From contig NZ_JAGDYL010000001.1 of NCBI RefSeq assembly GCF_017565705.1, forward strand, positions 248,001-312,000: a stretch of 64,000 nt of DNA, given 5' to 3'. Within the stretch, counting starts at the first letter, position 1. Each line of letters begins with the position of its first letter. The stretch is from Leucobacter ruminantium. GTDB lineage: Bacteria; Actinomycetota; Actinomycetes; Actinomycetales; Microbacteriaceae. The notes beneath the pieces are model-generated. The model made no database searches. It saw nothing but the letters and a program-made list of their open reading frames with translations, and was not told the DNA's origin. Shown in pieces: positions 37,197 to 49,906 of this stretch. The position numbers and the translations under genes were made by a program.

Positions 37197-37583
37197 ATGA
37201 TCGTCGCCGCTCTCGTGCTCGCCGGCATCGCCGCGCTGCTGCACGTCTACATCTTCACCATGGAGTCCATCGCCTGGACCAGCCCGAAGGTGCGCGCGAC
37301 CTTCGGCACCTCGGAGGCCGAGGCGGAGGCCACCCGGGAGATGGCTTTCAACCAGGGCTTCTACAACGTGTTCCTGGCGATCGTGACCGGCATCGGCATC
37401 GCGCTGATCGCGACCGGCGCGGTCGCGATCGGCTCCGCACTCGTATTCGCCGGAGCCGGGTCGATGGCCGCCGCCGCCCTCGTGCTGCTGCTCTCCTCCC
37501 CCGACAAGCGCGGCGCTGCGCTCAAGCAGGGCACGGTCCCTCTCCTGGCCGTCGTCGCGCTCACCATCGGCCTGCTGCTGTAG
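37197..37583 (+). CDS. DUF1304 family membrane protein
   Basis: A 128-residue protein with four membrane helices (IVAALVLAGIAALLHVYIF, the VFLAIVTGIGIALIATG region, VFAGAGSMAAAALVLLL, LLAVVALTIGLLL). The motif HVYIFTMESIAW early and NQGFYNVFLA in the middle are DUF1304 hallmarks. Function unknown. Monocistronic and probably leaderless. Confidence 0.88.
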   Translation: MIVAALVLAGIAALLHVYIFTMESIAWTSPKVRATFGTSEAEAEATREMAFNQGFYNVFLAIVTGIGIALIATGAVAIGSALVFAGAGSMAAAALVLLLSSPDKRGAALKQGTVPLLAVVALTIGLLL

Positions 37584-37599
37584 CGACGGCGGGCATCGC

Positions 37600-37660
37600 G
37601 GTTTCGACTCGCTCGGTTTCGACTCGCTCCGCTCGCTCGACCCAAGGCTCGCTCAACCGG
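37600..37660 (-). repeat. Dispersed intergenic repeat, GGTTGAGCGAG type (copy B)
   Basis: On the minus strand it reads GGTTGAGCGAGCC, then GAGCGAGCGGAGCGAGTC and GAAACC, with the last part duplicated. The remaining bases to the tRNA terminator (37661-37792) hold another small inverted repeat, GTAGACG with CGTCTAC (near 37712-37756), and no gene. Confidence 0.6.
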
Positions 37661-37792
37661 CGGGGCGGGCCTACGCTCGCCGGGTCGGCGGCAGGGACTC
37701 TGCGCTGGCCGGTAGACGTTCCGTTTCCGACTTCCAGCAGCGTCTACTGCCGAGCTACCGCCGAACTCCCACGCTTCCCGACCGAAACGAAA

Positions 37793-37830
37793 AGCCCCTC
37801 CTCCCGCGTGATTCTGCGGAAGGAGGGGCT
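37793..37830 (-). terminator. Terminator of tRNA-Arg
   Basis: AGCCCCTCCT pairs with AGGAGGGGCT around a GC-rich core, and the minus strand continues CTTTTCGTTT, so this is a rho-independent terminator 9 bp after the tRNA. Confidence 0.85.
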
Positions 37831-37838
37831 GTCGCTCG

Positions 37839-37911
37839 TGCCCCCGGAGGGATTCGAACCCCCGACCTACGGTACCGGAAACCGGCGCTCTATCCCCTGA
37901 GCTACGGAGGC
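37839..37911 (-). tRNA. tRNA-Arg (anticodon CCG)
   Basis: A 73-nt cloverleaf: acceptor GCCTCCG/CGGGGGC (one G-U), D-arm GCTC...GAGC, anticodon loop TTCCGGT with CCG at positions 34-36, T-arm GGGGG-TTCGAAT-CCCTC. CCG reads CGG arginine codons. The top pair of the anticodon stem (27-43) is C-U, not paired. Discriminator A; CCA is not encoded. Confidence 0.95.
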
Positions 37912-38013
37912 GAGCATCTGCGACCCGACCAGCCTAGCGCACATTCCAGGCCCGCTTCGCACAGCGCACCCGCACCGCCGTCGCCCGCCCGCCTCGCCCA
38001 CCGCAGACGCCCC

Positions 38014-38667
38014 TCACCGGCGCGTGAACACCAGGTGGGTCACCCCGCTCGGCGTCGACGTCGACTCGACCTCGTAGTCGCGCTCCCACCCCTCGAGCCC
38101 GCTCCACAGCGATACGCCCCGTCCGAGCAGCACGGGCACCTGCACCACGTGCAGCAGATCAACCAGACCGGCCGCCATGAACTCGCGGATCGAGCTCGGC
38201 CCTCCGCCGAGCCGAACGTCCAGTCCGCCCGCGAGTTCGAACGCCCGGTCGAGCGCCTCGCGCGGCTCGACCGCCGCGAAGTGGAAGGTCGTCTCGCCGA
38301 GCTCGAGCGGCGGCCTCGGCTCGTGCGTCAGCACCAGCACAGGCGTGTGGAAGGGCGGCTCATCGCCCCACCAGCCGCGCCACTCGGGGTCGCGCTGCCA
38401 ACCGGGCGGGCCGAACTTTCCCGCTCCCATGATCTCGGCGCCGATGCCCTCCCAGGCTCGCCTGGCGAACGCGTCGTCGGGCCCGGACGCGGGGTCCACG
38501 GCCTGCCGCTCGCGGTCCCCCGACAGCCCCTGGAAGGTGGCCGTCGGGAAGAACCACTCCATGAGCCGAGTCCCCGCGTGCCCGAACGGCGCTTCGCGCG
38601 ACTGTCCCTCACCCGTGGCGAAGCCGTCGAGCGAGACAGCGATGTTGTGAACCCTTGCGAGCGGCAT
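38014..38667 (-). CDS. Dihydrofolate reductase / RibD C-terminal domain family protein
   Basis: A 217-residue protein with the RibD-C/DHFR fold: NIAVSLDGFATG at the N-terminus, PVLVLTHEPRPP and VRLGGGPSSIREFMAAGLVD as nucleotide-binding segments. These stand-alone proteins are NADPH reductases of unknown substrate, not the FolA enzyme. GGAAGGAG precedes the ATG; the open frame further upstream is low-complexity. Confidence 0.88.
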   Translation of the reverse strand: MPLARVHNIAVSLDGFATGEGQSREAPFGHAGTRLMEWFFPTATFQGLSGDRERQAVDPASGPDDAFARRAWEGIGAEIMGAGKFGPPGWQRDPEWRGWWGDEPPFHTPVLVLTHEPRPPLELGETTFHFAAVEPREALDRAFELAGGLDVRLGGGPSSIREFMAAGLVDLLHVVQVPVLLGRGVSLWSGLEGWERDYEVESTSTPSGVTHLVFTRR

Positions 38668-38796
38668 GGCGGCTCCTTCCGACCTGCTGCGAGCATACGC
38701 CCGGAAGGCGCGCGGCGCACGGGTTCGACGAGGCGCTGCGAGGGACCGGCATCCCTCAGCACTCACTGGGCATGGGGGCGAGGGATCCGCGCCCCC

Positions 38797-40209
<1,413 letters not shown>

Positions 40210-40240
40210 GGTGTGCTTCTTTCTGCTGGTGATTCACGAA

Positions 40241-40279
40241 GGGGTTGCGCGGAGGGATCCTGCCGATCCGCGCAACCCC
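40241..40279 (-). terminator. Hairpin between glyA and sdaA
   Basis: Perfect 13-bp stem GGGGTTGCGCGGA (40241-40253) with 40267-40279, 13-nt loop. It could terminate the gcv-glyA transcript or partly attenuate sdaA. Confidence 0.75.
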
Positions 40280-40300
40280 CGGGAAATGCCGCGAACCCGG

Positions 40301-41623
40301 TTACGCGAGCGGCGCGAGTTCGGGGTACAACGGATGCGCGTCAGCCAACACGGTGACACGATCACGCAGGCCCGCGAGCGTCGCCTCGTCAGCCCCGCCG
40401 TCGGCGGTGCCCGCGATCAACGTCTCCGCGATCACATCCGCGACCTCACGGAACGCCTCCTCACCGAACCCACGCGTCGCGAGCGCCGGAGTCCCGATCC
40501 GCAACCCCGACGTGACCATCGGGGGGCGCGGATCGAACGGCACCGCATTCCGATTCACCGTGATCTCCACCCGCGCCAGCAGATCCTCCGCCTGCTGGCC
40601 GTCGAGCTCGCTGTTCCGCAGATCCACGAGCACCAGATGCACATCGGTGCCGCCGGTCAACACCGAGATACCGCGCTCGGCCACATCCGGACGCGTGAGA
40701 CGCTCAGCCAGAATCGCAGCCCCCCGCAGCGTGCGCTGCTGCCGCTCCCGGAACTCCTCCGACGCCGCCACCTTGAACGCGACCGCCTTGCCCGCGATGA
40801 CGTGCTCGAGCGGGCCGCCCTGCTGACCCGGGAACACCGCCGAGTTGATCTTCTTCGCGATCTCGGCGTCGTTCGTCAGGATGATGCCGCCGCGCGGACC
40901 CGCGAGGGTCTTGTGCGTGGTCGAGCTCACGACGTGCGCGTGGGGCACGGGGTTCGGGTGCAGGCCCGCCGCGACCAGACCCGCGAAGTGCGCCATATCC
41001 ACCATCAGATACGCCCCCACCTCGTCCGCGATCTGACGGAACCGCGCGAAATCGAGCTGCCTCGGGTACGCCGACCAGCCCGCCACGATCAACTGCGGCT
41101 TGTGCTCGCGCGCGAGACGCTCCACCTCGTCCATGTCGATCGTCAGGGTCTCCTCGTCCACGCTGTACGCGGCGACGTTGTAGAGACGACCCGAGAAGTT
41201 GATCTTCATACCGTGCGTGAGATGCCCGCCGTGCGCGAGGTTCAGGCCCAGGATCGTGTCCCCCGGACGGATGAGCGCATGCATCACCGCCGCGTTCGCC
41301 TGCGCACCCGAGTGGGGCTGCACGTTCGCGAACCCGGCCCCGAACAGCGCCTTGACCCTGTCGATCGCGAGCTGCTCGACCACGTCGACTTCCTCGCACC
41401 CGCCGTAATACCGGCGACCCGGATACCCTTCCGCGTACTTGTTGGTGAGCACCGAACCCTGCGCCTGCATCACAGCCACCGCAGTGTGATTCTCCGACGC
41501 GATCATCTCCAAACCCCGACGCTGACGCGCAAGCTCCGCATCGATCCGCTCGGCGACCTCGGGATCCAGCTGCGCGATGGGCTGATTGAGCGAGGGCGAA
41601 ACAACCGGCTCGAAGCGGCTCAC
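40301..41623 (-). CDS. glyA: Serine hydroxymethyltransferase
   Basis: A 440-residue PLP enzyme interconverting serine and glycine with tetrahydrofolate. PLP lysine in [14 protein letters not shown], plus [15 protein letters not shown] and the [10 protein letters not shown] motif. The GTG start overlaps the gcvH stop by 4 nt. Codon use differs from neighbours: more GGT, GAA, TAT, GAT and G-ending codons where adjacent genes use C-ending ones, hinting at a replaced or transferred copy. Confidence 0.97.
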   Translation of the reverse strand: MSRFEPVVSPSLNQPIAQLDPEVAERIDAELARQRRGLEMIASENHTAVAVMQAQGSVLTNKYAEGYPGRRYYGGCEEVDVVEQLAIDRVKALFGAGFANVQPHSGAQANAAVMHALIRPGDTILGLNLAHGGHLTHGMKINFSGRLYNVAAYSVDEETLTIDMDEVERLAREHKPQLIVAGWSAYPRQLDFARFRQIADEVGAYLMVDMAHFAGLVAAGLHPNPVPHAHVVSSTTHKTLAGPRGGIILTNDAEIAKKINSAVFPGQQGGPLEHVIAGKAVAFKVAASEEFRERQQRTLRGAAILAERLTRPDVAERGISVLTGGTDVHLVLVDLRNSELDGQQAEDLLARVEITVNRNAVPFDPRPPMVTSGLRIGTPALATRGFGEEAFREVADVIAETLIAGTADGGADEATLAGLRDRVTVLADAHPLYPELAPLA

Positions 41624-41997
41624 AGCTCGGCCCCGTTGTCGGCGGCGTACTGCTCGGCCGAGAGCAGGGGGCCCTCCTCCGAGACGGCGACCTTGATGAG
41701 CCAGCCGGCGCCGTAGGGATCGGAGTTGACGAGCGTCGGGTCGTCGACGACGGTCTCGTTGACCTCGACGACCTCGCCCGAGACGGGCGAGTAGAGCTCG
41801 GAGACCGACTTCGTCGACTCGATCTCGCCGATCACGGAGCCGGCCTCGATCGTGGCGCCCACCTCGGGCAGTTCGACGTAGACGATCTCGCCGAGGGCGT
41901 CGGCAGCGACCTCGCTGACGCCGACGACCGCGGGGCTCTCGTCGTTGATCCACTCGTGCTCGGCGGAGTAACGCAGACCGGACTGTACCTTGCTCAT
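41620..41997 (-). CDS. gcvH: Glycine cleavage system H protein
   Basis: A 125-residue lipoyl carrier that shuttles the aminomethyl group between P, T and L proteins. The lipoylated lysine is in [16 protein letters not shown]. Length and the N-terminal YSAEHEWI are standard. Between gcvT and glyA. Confidence 0.98.
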   Translation of the reverse strand: MSKVQSGLRYSAEHEWINDESPAVVGVSEVAADALGEIVYVELPEVGATIEAGSVIGEIESTKSVSELYSPVSGEVVEVNETVVDDPTLVNSDPYGAGWLIKVAVSEEGPLLSAEQYAADNGAEL

Positions 41998-42045
41998 GAT
42001 GTGTTTCCTTTTCGGGGAGAGTTGGGGTGTGGTGTTCGGATAAAA

Positions 42046-43158
42046 CTACTGGGCGCGCTTGTAGAAGGGCAGTGCGACGACCTCGAAGGGCTCGGCCTTG
42101 CCGCGCAGGTCGACGGCGAGCTGCGTGCCGACCTCCGAGAACTCGGGCTTCACGTAGGCGAGCGCCACGGGGTAGCCGAGCGTCGGGCTGGGCTGGCCGC
42201 TCGTGATCTCGCCGATCTGCTCGCCGTCGGCGAGCACGGCGTAGCCGCCGCGGCCGGCGCGGCGGCCCGCGCCCTTGAGCCCGACGAGCACGCGCTCGCG
42301 GGGCGCCTCGCGCTTCGCTTCGAGGGCGTCGCGGCCGACGAAGCGCTCCTCCTTCTTGAAGGAGACGACGGGGCCGAGACCGGCTTCGAAGGGGTCGATG
42401 TCGCGGCTCAGCTCGTTGCCGTAGAGGGGCATGCCCGCCTCGAGGCGGAGCGAGTCGCGCGAGGCGAGGCCGGCGGGGATGAGACCGTGGGCCTCGCCCG
42501 CCTCGAGCAGGGCCGCCCACAGCGCGGAGGCCTGCTCGTTCGGCACGTAGAGCTCGAAGCCGTCCTCGCCCGTGTAGCCGGTGCGGGCCAGCAGCACGGT
42601 GATGCCGGCGACGGTCACCTCGTCTGCCGAGTAGTACTTCATGTCGGTGACGATGCCGTGCTGCTCCTCGGGCACGAGGGCGAGCAGGATCTCCACCGAC
42701 TTCGGGCCCTGCACGGCGACGAGGCTGGTGGCGGCCGACTCGTCGGTCACGGTGACGTCGAAGCCGGCGGCTCGCTCGGCGAAGGCCTGGGCCACCACGG
42801 GCGCGTTGCCGGCGTTCGGCACGACGAGGTACTCGTTCTCGCCGCGACGGTAGCTGATGAGGTCGTCGACGATGCCGCCGTCCTCGGCGAGGATCAGCGA
42901 GTACTTCGCCCGGCCCACCGCGATGACGCCGAGGTTGCCTGCGAGCGCGGTGTTGAGGAACGCGGCCGCGTCGGGCCCCTCGACGCGGATCTCACCCATG
43001 TGGGAGAGGTCGAAGAGTCCGGCGGCCTCGCGCACGGCGCGGTGCTCGGCGAGCTCGGAGCCGTACTTGAGCGGCATGTCCCAGCCGCCGAAGTCGGTGA
43101 AGGAGGCGCCCAGCTTCTCGTGCTCGGCGTGCAGTGCGGTGTGCTTCGGTGCAGTCAT
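42046..43158 (-). CDS. gcvT: Glycine cleavage system T protein (aminomethyltransferase)
   Basis: A 370-residue folate enzyme transferring the methylene group from H protein to tetrahydrofolate and releasing ammonia. Typical: [48 protein letters not shown], and [20 protein letters not shown]. Separated from gcvP by 93 bp. Confidence 0.97.
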   Translation of the reverse strand: MTAPKHTALHAEHEKLGASFTDFGGWDMPLKYGSELAEHRAVREAAGLFDLSHMGEIRVEGPDAAAFLNTALAGNLGVIAVGRAKYSLILAEDGGIVDDLISYRRGENEYLVVPNAGNAPVVAQAFAERAAGFDVTVTDESAATSLVAVQGPKSVEILLALVPEEQHGIVTDMKYYSADEVTVAGITVLLARTGYTGEDGFELYVPNEQASALWAALLEAGEAHGLIPAGLASRDSLRLEAGMPLYGNELSRDIDPFEAGLGPVVSFKKEERFVGRDALEAKREAPRERVLVGLKGAGRRAGRGGYAVLADGEQIGEITSGQPSPTLGYPVALAYVKPEFSEVGTQLAVDLRGKAEPFEVVALPFYKRAQ

Positions 43159-43251
43159 GTTTCTTCTTCCGTCATCCCGCGTCGAAGGTCGGGATCCGTT
43201 GCTGATGTTCGTGATGTGGCTGCTGCGCCGCCGGCGCAGCAGGGCGAAGGC

Positions 43252-46098
<2,847 letters not shown>

Positions 46099-46149
46099 GA
46101 GGATCTCCGTCGTGAGTGCCGCGCGGGGCGCGAATGGATGTGGGATCCT

Positions 46150-46340
46150 CCCCGCTCTGTTATGGAACCTGAGAGATTCGGGCGCTGCGATAGGGATCGG
46201 AGCACCGTTGCACCTTCGGTGGGCCGCGGTCGCCCGCGGTCGCTTTCCAGAGTTGCCGTGCTGCGGCGGTACGGATGCCTGAGAGATTCCCGGGGAGGGT
46301 TTGCTCCTACGGCGCCAGGTCTGGCCTGGGCTCTCCCGCT
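46150..46340 (-). promoter_or_regulatory. Tandem glycine riboswitch
   Basis: On the minus strand two aptamers follow each other. The first begins near 46340 (GGGAGAGCCC) and contains CCGTAGGAGCAAACC and GGGAATCTCTCAGGCA; the second has ACTCTGGAAAGCGACC, ACCGAAGGTGCAACGGTG and GAATCTCTCAGGTTCC. These are the conserved core elements of gcvT-type riboswitches; it lies ~50 nt upstream of the gcvP start. Cooperative glycine binding normally turns on gcv expression. Confidence 0.92.
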
Positions 46341-46433
46341 GCAGCTTGATAGCCGATATTCAGAAGTCTGCTCATAGTAGCATCTGTGCGACGCTCCGAG
46401 AACCCCGCGTCGCGGTTCCGCGGGGGAACGACC

Positions 46434-46487
46434 GCGGGCCGGATCGGCACTCCCCCGGAAACACGGGGAAGCGCCGTTCCGGCCCGC
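46434..46487 (-). terminator. Terminator after the acylase gene
   Basis: Arms GCGGGCCGGATCGGC (46434-46448) and 46473-46487 pair with one mismatch position; a second hairpin CCCCGCG/CGCGGGG follows at 46403-46425. They insulate the accessory operon from the riboswitch. Confidence 0.75.
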
Positions 46488-46510
46488 AATTCATCGACTC
46501 CGACCATAAA

Positions 46511-48889
46511 TTAAGACGCGGGGTCTACTCCCGTTCGACCGCTCGCCCGTAGGCGCAGGATGCGGGCCGTGCGCGCCTCGACCGCGGCGCGGGAGTACAC
46601 GAGGGGGAACGTCTCCCCCGCCACCCAGGGGCCGAACAGGTCGCCGTAGTGCGTCGATCTCGGGTCGCCCGATTGACCCGGGCTGTTCATCGCGACGCTC
46701 CGATCCCAATCCCCCACATCGAGCACCATGCGGAACGTCGAACCGATGGACTGACGGAAGCCCGCGTCGTACCCCGCCATCCCGACCGTATCGCCGCTTC
46801 CGCCGCGCGGGGTCGGGCCGAGCGCGACCCAGGAGGGATCGACCTTATCGGCGCGACGGGCGAACGCCGGATGGGTCACGGACGAGTGATGCAGCCGTCC
46901 CCAGGCCCAGGGCCCGTCGGCCTCCGACCCCAACCGATCCTCGATCTCCGCGATCGCGGCCCGCAGGGTCTCCTCGACGAGCAGGCCGCATGCCGCATCG
47001 CCGAGCGCGTCCCCCATCCACCGGGCCAGGATCAGCTCCCCGCGGAGGTCGCCGCCGAACGATTCGTCGGTGAGCAGCAGCGAGACGGCCTCCTCGAGCG
47101 CCGCCCCCTGCACGCCGTCCGCAGTCAACCGTTCACGCACGAGCCGCTCCCGCAGATGCCGCCTCACCCAGATCTGCGCAATCAGCGCCTCCCGGGAATC
47201 GGCCCCCTCGTGGCCGTCCCAACCGATCAGAGCGTCGAACTCCCGCGCCAGGCTCGGCGCTGCGGGTGGGAACGCCGAGAGGAGCCCGAGCAGCTCGCGC
47301 ATGTGCACGCTGAGCTCATCCATCTGCATGTCCGCCGACCGCGCCACGCTCACCGAGTCATCCTCGGCCAGCCACTCGCGCAGCCTCCGCGCGCGAGCGC
47401 CCGAGTACCAGTCGTAGGTCGCGGTGAGACCCCGATCCGTCCAATCGGCCGGCAGGTTCTCCTCGTTCGCGGTGGCGATCCAGCCGCGATCCGGCCTGCG
47501 CTCGGAAGGGAGCTCCGACGACGTGACGAATCCCCGCCACTCGCGACCCGAGTCGCCGGCCACGGGCATGCTCCCGTCCCAACCTTCGCGGCGAGGGATC
47601 CGGGCGGCGACCTGCCAGCCCCAGTCGCCATCGACCGTCGCGAAGACCTGATTCACGGCGGGGGCTCCCCAGCGATCCAGCGCGGCGATGAACTCGTCGC
47701 CGTCTCGCGCGTCGCCGTATCCCAGGCTGGCGACGTACGGCGCCATCCCGGCCTCGAGCCAGACCGCTCGCAGGGCGATCGCGATCCCTCGCTCCGGATC
47801 ATGGTGGATCACCGGCCCGTGCTCCGCGAACCTGAGCCCGACCACCCGGGGCGCGGTGCCCCGGACGGGAACGGACTCCTCGGCGCGTTCGAACTGCTGC
47901 CAGCCTCGATCGGTCAGGTACCGTTCGGCGTCTTCGGGATCGAGCCGATACACGTACAGGTCCTCGACATCGGCCGGCCAGATCGTGAGCCCGAAGGCGA
48001 CCCGCTCATTGTGCCCGATGGAGATCCCGGGGAGCCCCGGTTCCCCGGCGCCGATGACGTCGAGGTCGGGCGTCACGAGGTGGGCGACGTACCTGAGCGA
48101 CGGCAGCGTGACCGCACGGTGCGGGTCGTTGGCGAGGATCGGGCGGCCGGTGTCGGTGCGCGACCCGTCGACGACCCAGTTGTTGCTCCCGCTGACGCCT
48201 TCGATGGCGGACGCGGGGTCGGCGGTGCCGTCGAACGATACCGGAGCGAACGCCAGCCGATACGTGCGGAGCACGCCCTCGTCGATCAGGCTCCAGTCGA
48301 TGCCGTCCGGGACGACGAGCGGGTCGGCCGGTTCGCGCGCCTGGCGCAGCTCGTCCGCCGCCGCACCGGCGAGGTGCACCGTCCGGGCACGCGCGACCTC
48401 CTGCTCGACGTTGTAGAAGAGGCCGTGGGTGCGGAACCTGACGACATCCGCCGGATCCCACCGGCTCGGCAGGTAGTCGTAGAGTCCGAACTCCGGAGGG
48501 AGCCGTACCGGATCGGCGCAGGCCCACTCGATGTATGCGTTGACCCCCGCGACGAACGACTCGACCGCCTCGCGGACGCCCGCACCGTATGCCGCCCATT
48601 CCACCGCCATATCACCGCGGTAGAGCAGCAATCGGTTGGCCGCATCCTGCTCGACGTACGCCTCTCCGAAGACCTCGGAGAGCAGACCGTGCCCGCGCCT
48701 GCGCCACAGATCGATCTGGAACAACCGGTCGCGCGCCGCGTTGAACCCCTGCGCCAGGTACGCATCGTCTCGGCTCTGCGCGTAGATATGAGGGATCCCC
48801 GACGCATCGATGCGGATCTCGACGTCCGCGGCGAGTCCCGGGACGTCGATCGCGTCCTCGGGCGAGCCCGGCTGCAGCTCATCGCTCAT
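46511..48889 (-). CDS. Penicillin acylase family amidase (no signal peptide)
   Basis: A 792-residue Ntn-hydrolase precursor. The autocatalytic and nucleophilic Ser is Ser235 in GVSGSNNWVVDG; the beta-chain continues ILANDPHRAVTLPSLRY as in the family, and the N-terminal alpha part has ASGIPHIYAQSRDDAYLAQG. Members hydrolyse amides such as penicillin G, acyl-homoserine lactones or aculeacin. Unlike most, it has no signal peptide: the N-terminus is MSDELQPGSPEDAID, so the enzyme should mature and act in the cytosol on imported substrate. It starts 3 bp after the permease of an ABC importer and ends the operon. Confidence 0.93.
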   Translation of the reverse strand: MSDELQPGSPEDAIDVPGLAADVEIRIDASGIPHIYAQSRDDAYLAQGFNAARDRLFQIDLWRRRGHGLLSEVFGEAYVEQDAANRLLLYRGDMAVEWAAYGAGVREAVESFVAGVNAYIEWACADPVRLPPEFGLYDYLPSRWDPADVVRFRTHGLFYNVEQEVARARTVHLAGAAADELRQAREPADPLVVPDGIDWSLIDEGVLRTYRLAFAPVSFDGTADPASAIEGVSGSNNWVVDGSRTDTGRPILANDPHRAVTLPSLRYVAHLVTPDLDVIGAGEPGLPGISIGHNERVAFGLTIWPADVEDLYVYRLDPEDAERYLTDRGWQQFERAEESVPVRGTAPRVVGLRFAEHGPVIHHDPERGIAIALRAVWLEAGMAPYVASLGYGDARDGDEFIAALDRWGAPAVNQVFATVDGDWGWQVAARIPRREGWDGSMPVAGDSGREWRGFVTSSELPSERRPDRGWIATANEENLPADWTDRGLTATYDWYSGARARRLREWLAEDDSVSVARSADMQMDELSVHMRELLGLLSAFPPAAPSLAREFDALIGWDGHEGADSREALIAQIWVRRHLRERLVRERLTADGVQGAALEEAVSLLLTDESFGGDLRGELILARWMGDALGDAACGLLVEETLRAAIAEIEDRLGSEADGPWAWGRLHHSSVTHPAFARRADKVDPSWVALGPTPRGGSGDTVGMAGYDAGFRQSIGSTFRMVLDVGDWDRSVAMNSPGQSGDPRSTHYGDLFGPWVAGETFPLVYSRAAVEARTARILRLRASGRTGVDPAS

Positions 48890-48892
48890 CGC

Positions 48893-49906
48893 TCAACCCC
48901 GCTTCTTCGCACGGATCACGGCGTCGACCGCGACCGCCGCAACCACGATGATGCCCTTGGCGATCAGCTGCCAGTGCTGCGAGACGTTCAGGCTGTAGAA
49001 GACGTTCGTGAGGGTCGCCAGGATCAGGAGGCCCACCGCGGAACGCCAGATCGCACCCTCGCCGCCGAGCAGCGAGGTGCCGCCGACCACGACGATCGCG
49101 ATCGCGTCGAGCGCCATCGCACCCCCGACGTCCGCCTGCCCGACGCCGAGACGGGAGGAGTCCATCATCCCGGCGAGCGCCGCGAGTGCACCGGTGAACA
49201 CGTAGACGCTGCTGTTCAGCCCCTTCACCCGCAAGCCCGTCAGCCAGGCCGCCTCGTAGTTCCCGCCGACCGCGTAGACGTTCCGTCCGTAGGTCGTCTT
49301 CGCGAGCAGGACCGCGGCAAGGACGAACGCGATGATCAGGATCCAGATCGGCAGCACCACGCCGGCGATCCGGGTCAGCGCGAGATCCTGGAACGCCGGA
49401 ACGCTGTTGACGATAAACGGCGAGGAGTTCGAGTAGATGTAGGCGATGCCGCTGATCACCGAGGACGTCCCCAGCGTGGCGACGAACGGGTTCACGCTCA
49501 GCCGCGAGATGATCAGCCCGTTCACGAGGCCGGCGATGAGCCCGGCCGCCAGGGCGCCGATCCCTGCGACGACGACCGATCCCGTCTGCAGGGTCAACCC
49601 GGCGAACAGCGTCGCCCCGAGCGCGTATGTCGCCCCGACCGACAGGTCGAACCCCCCGCTGATGATGACGAAGGTCATCCCGATCGCGATCAGCCCGACG
49701 GCCGCGTTCTGCGCGAGGATGTTCCCGATGTTAGCGGGGTTCAGGAACCCCGGATAGAGGATCGTGGCGACCACGATCAGGGCCACGAGCACACCGAACA
49801 TCGCGTACTTCGTGGCGAAATGGCCGAAACTCCGGTTCCCGTTTCCGACACCGTCGGAGACCCTGGGGGTCGCCGCGGTCGCCGCGGAACTGCTGACGTC
49901 GTTCAT
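48893..49906 (-). CDS. ABC transporter permease (RbsC/monosaccharide type)
   Basis: A 337-residue membrane protein with about nine to ten helices of the CUT2 family (ribose/xylose/AI-2 importers). Signature GGTSLLGGEGAIWRSAVGLL near the C-terminus and MTFVIISGGFDLSVGATYAL in the second helix pair. Its ATG overlaps the ATPase stop by 4 nt, so translation is coupled. The substrate is not a plain sugar by context, since amide hydrolases surround it. Confidence 0.94.
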   Translation of the reverse strand: MNDVSSSAATAATPRVSDGVGNGNRSFGHFATKYAMFGVLVALIVVATILYPGFLNPANIGNILAQNAAVGLIAIGMTFVIISGGFDLSVGATYALGATLFAGLTLQTGSVVVAGIGALAAGLIAGLVNGLIISRLSVNPFVATLGTSSVISGIAYIYSNSSPFIVNSVPAFQDLALTRIAGVVLPIWILIIAFVLAAVLLAKTTYGRNVYAVGGNYEAAWLTGLRVKGLNSSVYVFTGALAALAGMMDSSRLGVGQADVGGAMALDAIAIVVVGGTSLLGGEGAIWRSAVGLLILATLTNVFYSLNVSQHWQLIAKGIIVVAAVAVDAVIRAKKRG

